DNA from: Gamarada debralockiae
Taxonomy: Eukaryota > Ascomycota > Leotiomycetes > Helotiales > Hyphodiscaceae
Direction: 5' to 3'
NCBI GenBank assembly: GCA_002803225.1
Contig: NXFV01000861.1
Span: forward strand, 1-33,788
Length of the DNA: 33,788 nt
Each line of letters opens with the position of its first letter. Within the stretch, counting starts at the first letter, position 1. The position numbers were made by a program, and so were the translations under genes. Under the pieces are notes generated by a model that had not been told where the DNA came from, did no database searches, and saw only the letters and a list, made by a program, of their open reading frames with translations. Positions 32,279 through 33,788 of the stretch are shown here, in pieces.

Positions 32279-33730
32279 ATGGACAATCTCCCACCTCTTG
32301 AACCGATTATCCTTTGGCAGGGAATACCTGTGCAGCATAAATCTGCAGCCGAATCCCGAGTCGCGACTTGGACTTGCAAAGAAAAAGGCCTTATTCGATT
32401 CAATCACACATTCGACCCCAACGTTGCGATGTACCTTCCCCTGATCGAACCCGCACGTACTCTCAAAGGCAAAATCAAAGTCCACCAGCCGCGTATCGCC
32501 AAGAAGCCGCTGGATTATTGGAAAGCGCAGTGTGCATTTCGAGGTATGAATCCGGCTGGCAAAATTGGTGAGCTTCAGGCCCGTGTGAGGGCTGCTCCGG
32601 GCACAGAGATGGCACAAGAGATCAAAAATCTGGAGGAGCGGTCGATTAAGGAGTATCGAATAAAAAATGCGAAGGCCAGAGATGAAGAACAGGCTCGACT
32701 GGACGCTCTCTATATAAAGCAAGCAGCCGATACGAAAGAATTCTTAGAAGGCGAATTTCCAACTAGAAACACTGCGAATGGCGATGAGAATAAGGTCATA
32801 GTTGTTGGTGTCGATCATCATTTCGAATTGCACGATGGTGCTTCGAAGCTAGGCCTTGTTTGCGCATACTGGAGACCGTCAGTCGTCGATTTTGATTCTA
32901 TCGGCGACCTTCGCAGCTGGGAGGCTAGAGCAATCGTTGGACGGACTCGAGTGACTGTCGATAAGAAACTTGCGGAGCTTAAGGAGGAAGAGAAGAGAAA
33001 GTTGATGGAGAATGAAAGGAAGAGAAAGCGCGACGAAATGCTCCAGGAGCAAGCCGAGAAAGATCTATTTGCGGCCAAACGTCAGAAGGTACTGGATGCG
33101 GCTGGAAAGAACTGGGATGTTATAGGAACTTGGCAACTATCTTGTCCTGAAGTCACAAGGCAGTGGCCCCGTGATGCAAAAGATATGACCATGGAGATCT
33201 ACTGGGAACAGACAAGCAAAGGCCCCCAGATGTATGCTGAATTCGATCTGGGGATTATTTCAGGTGTCATGCGGTTTGAATCCGTCAAACCAGAAGGAAA
33301 ATTACCGAGTACCAAAGGAGGCTCGAGCAAGAAGCATGCCAAGGAAGAATCCGACCACCAGTCAGCAGAAGAATTAGACGATGATATCTATGGCAACCGA
33401 CGCAGCCCAACACCAGAGGCCTTCTATCTGAAGTCATCTGTCACGAAACCTTCCGCAAAATATCCTACTTGGAAATATCGATGGCGTGGAGCAGAATCAG
33501 GCGAAGGGGTGATTGAGCTACGTTCTGATAGGAAAGCCTACGAAATCACATTTGAGGAGCCCAAAGGCACCAAGCTGAGTGGTATCTTTGGTTGCGACTT
33601 CTTTAACGATGTCGAATTCACTGGTGTCAAGGTTGGTTTAGGAAGGCGCTCTCGGGTGAACATCTCCCACGAATGGAATGGACGAAACTGGGAGGCATAC
33701 GAGCGAGCGAGGGTTGGTCGTTGGCATTGA
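32279..33730 (+). CDS. Putative nuclear protein with SAP-like and coiled-coil regions, 483 aa
   Basis: The frame is open from 32072, but the ATG at 32279 (preceded by AATC) begins the compact sequence MDNLPPLEPIILWQGIPVQH and is the likelier start. Residues about 79-105 (YWKAQCAFRGMNPAGKIGEL, QARVRAA) resemble a SAP helix-turn-helix. Charged coiled-coil stretches run at about 113-150 and 228-272, the latter with a basic NERKRKRDEM cluster that could be a nuclear signal. The C-terminal half contains WDVIGTWQLSCPEVTRQWP, FDLGIISGVMRFESV and WRGAESGEGVIELRSD, a pattern seen in uncharacterised fungal proteins, split by an acidic, low-complexity insert (about 345-380). No enzyme motif is visible. 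Nucleic-acid binding is only suggested by the SAP-like part. Confidence 0.75.
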   Translation: MDNLPPLEPIILWQGIPVQHKSAAESRVATWTCKEKGLIRFNHTFDPNVAMYLPLIEPARTLKGKIKVHQPRIAKKPLDYWKAQCAFRGMNPAGKIGELQARVRAAPGTEMAQEIKNLEERSIKEYRIKNAKARDEEQARLDALYIKQAADTKEFLEGEFPTRNTANGDENKVIVVGVDHHFELHDGASKLGLVCAYWRPSVVDFDSIGDLRSWEARAIVGRTRVTVDKKLAELKEEEKRKLMENERKRKRDEMLQEQAEKDLFAAKRQKVLDAAGKNWDVIGTWQLSCPEVTRQWPRDAKDMTMEIYWEQTSKGPQMYAEFDLGIISGVMRFESVKPEGKLPSTKGGSSKKHAKEESDHQSAEELDDDIYGNRRSPTPEAFYLKSSVTKPSAKYPTWKYRWRGAESGEGVIELRSDRKAYEITFEEPKGTKLSGIFGCDFFNDVEFTGVKVGLGRRSRVNISHEWNGRNWEAYERARVGRWH

Positions 33731-33788
33731 GCCTCACTAATGAATGTTGAATGATTGAAACTTGGATGGTTGGACCCCCCCCCCCCCC
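33731..33788. other. Short 3' flank ending in a C run
   Basis: Forty-odd bases after the stop lead into an uninterrupted run of C that reaches the last base of the window. This suggests an assembly break at a homopolymer. Confidence 0.5.

Noticed and set aside
1..33788. CRISPR arrays, bacterial operons, rRNA genes
   Set aside because: Nothing of this kind is present; the introns and protein families are fungal.

Overview
The window is nuclear DNA of a filamentous ascomycete (Pezizomycotina). The evidence is three intact HET-domain genes, a Clr5-domain transcription factor, a fungal rhodopsin-type seven-helix membrane protein, and mostly 48-90 bp introns with GTAAGT/GTATGT-like donors. The species cannot be named from the sequence. 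All calls come from reading motifs and splicing frames by eye; no database was searched.

Layout. Positions 1-7715 are a minus-strand incompatibility-gene block. It holds the 5' end of a gene leaving the left edge (120-1), a weak ankyrin-like fragment (701-468), HET gene 1 (3381-698, 838 aa) and HET gene 2 (7715-5134, 820 aa). Between the two HET genes lie a 393 bp inverted-repeat transposon with a perfect 8 bp target duplication, a broken Tad-like LINE reverse transcriptase and a frameshifted HET fragment on the plus strand. Positions 7716-15600 are repeat-rich and gene-poor. They hold a fold-back element (8102-8510), a 743 bp Tc1/mariner-type element with TA duplication (9468-10210), a decayed fungal membrane-protein pseudogene (about 12960-10550, minus) and AT-rich DNA.

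Positions 15601-19680 are more ordinary, with a two-exon protein carrying two C2H2-like fingers (703 aa) and a small unrecognised three-exon gene with one surplus base in a G run. HET gene 3 (21711-19915, 598 aa) follows. Then come a six-exon Clr5 transcription factor (25475-22621) with a surplus base in a G13 run, a small repetitive putative secreted protein with a broken frame (26263-26836), a five-exon membrane protein (28648-27222, 377 aa), a four-exon secreted FAD-linked oxidase (30061-31833, 532 aa) with a GC-AG intron, and a 483 aa protein with SAP-like and coiled-coil regions (32279-33730). The window ends in a C run.

The genes do not form an obvious pathway. The common theme is self/non-self recognition (HET) in a transposon-rich accessory region beside housekeeping-like regulatory genes. 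The most useful observations are the exon models, the transposons with defined ends, the two homopolymer frame breaks, the GC-AG intron, and repeat structures inside the secreted protein and the Clr5 protein.
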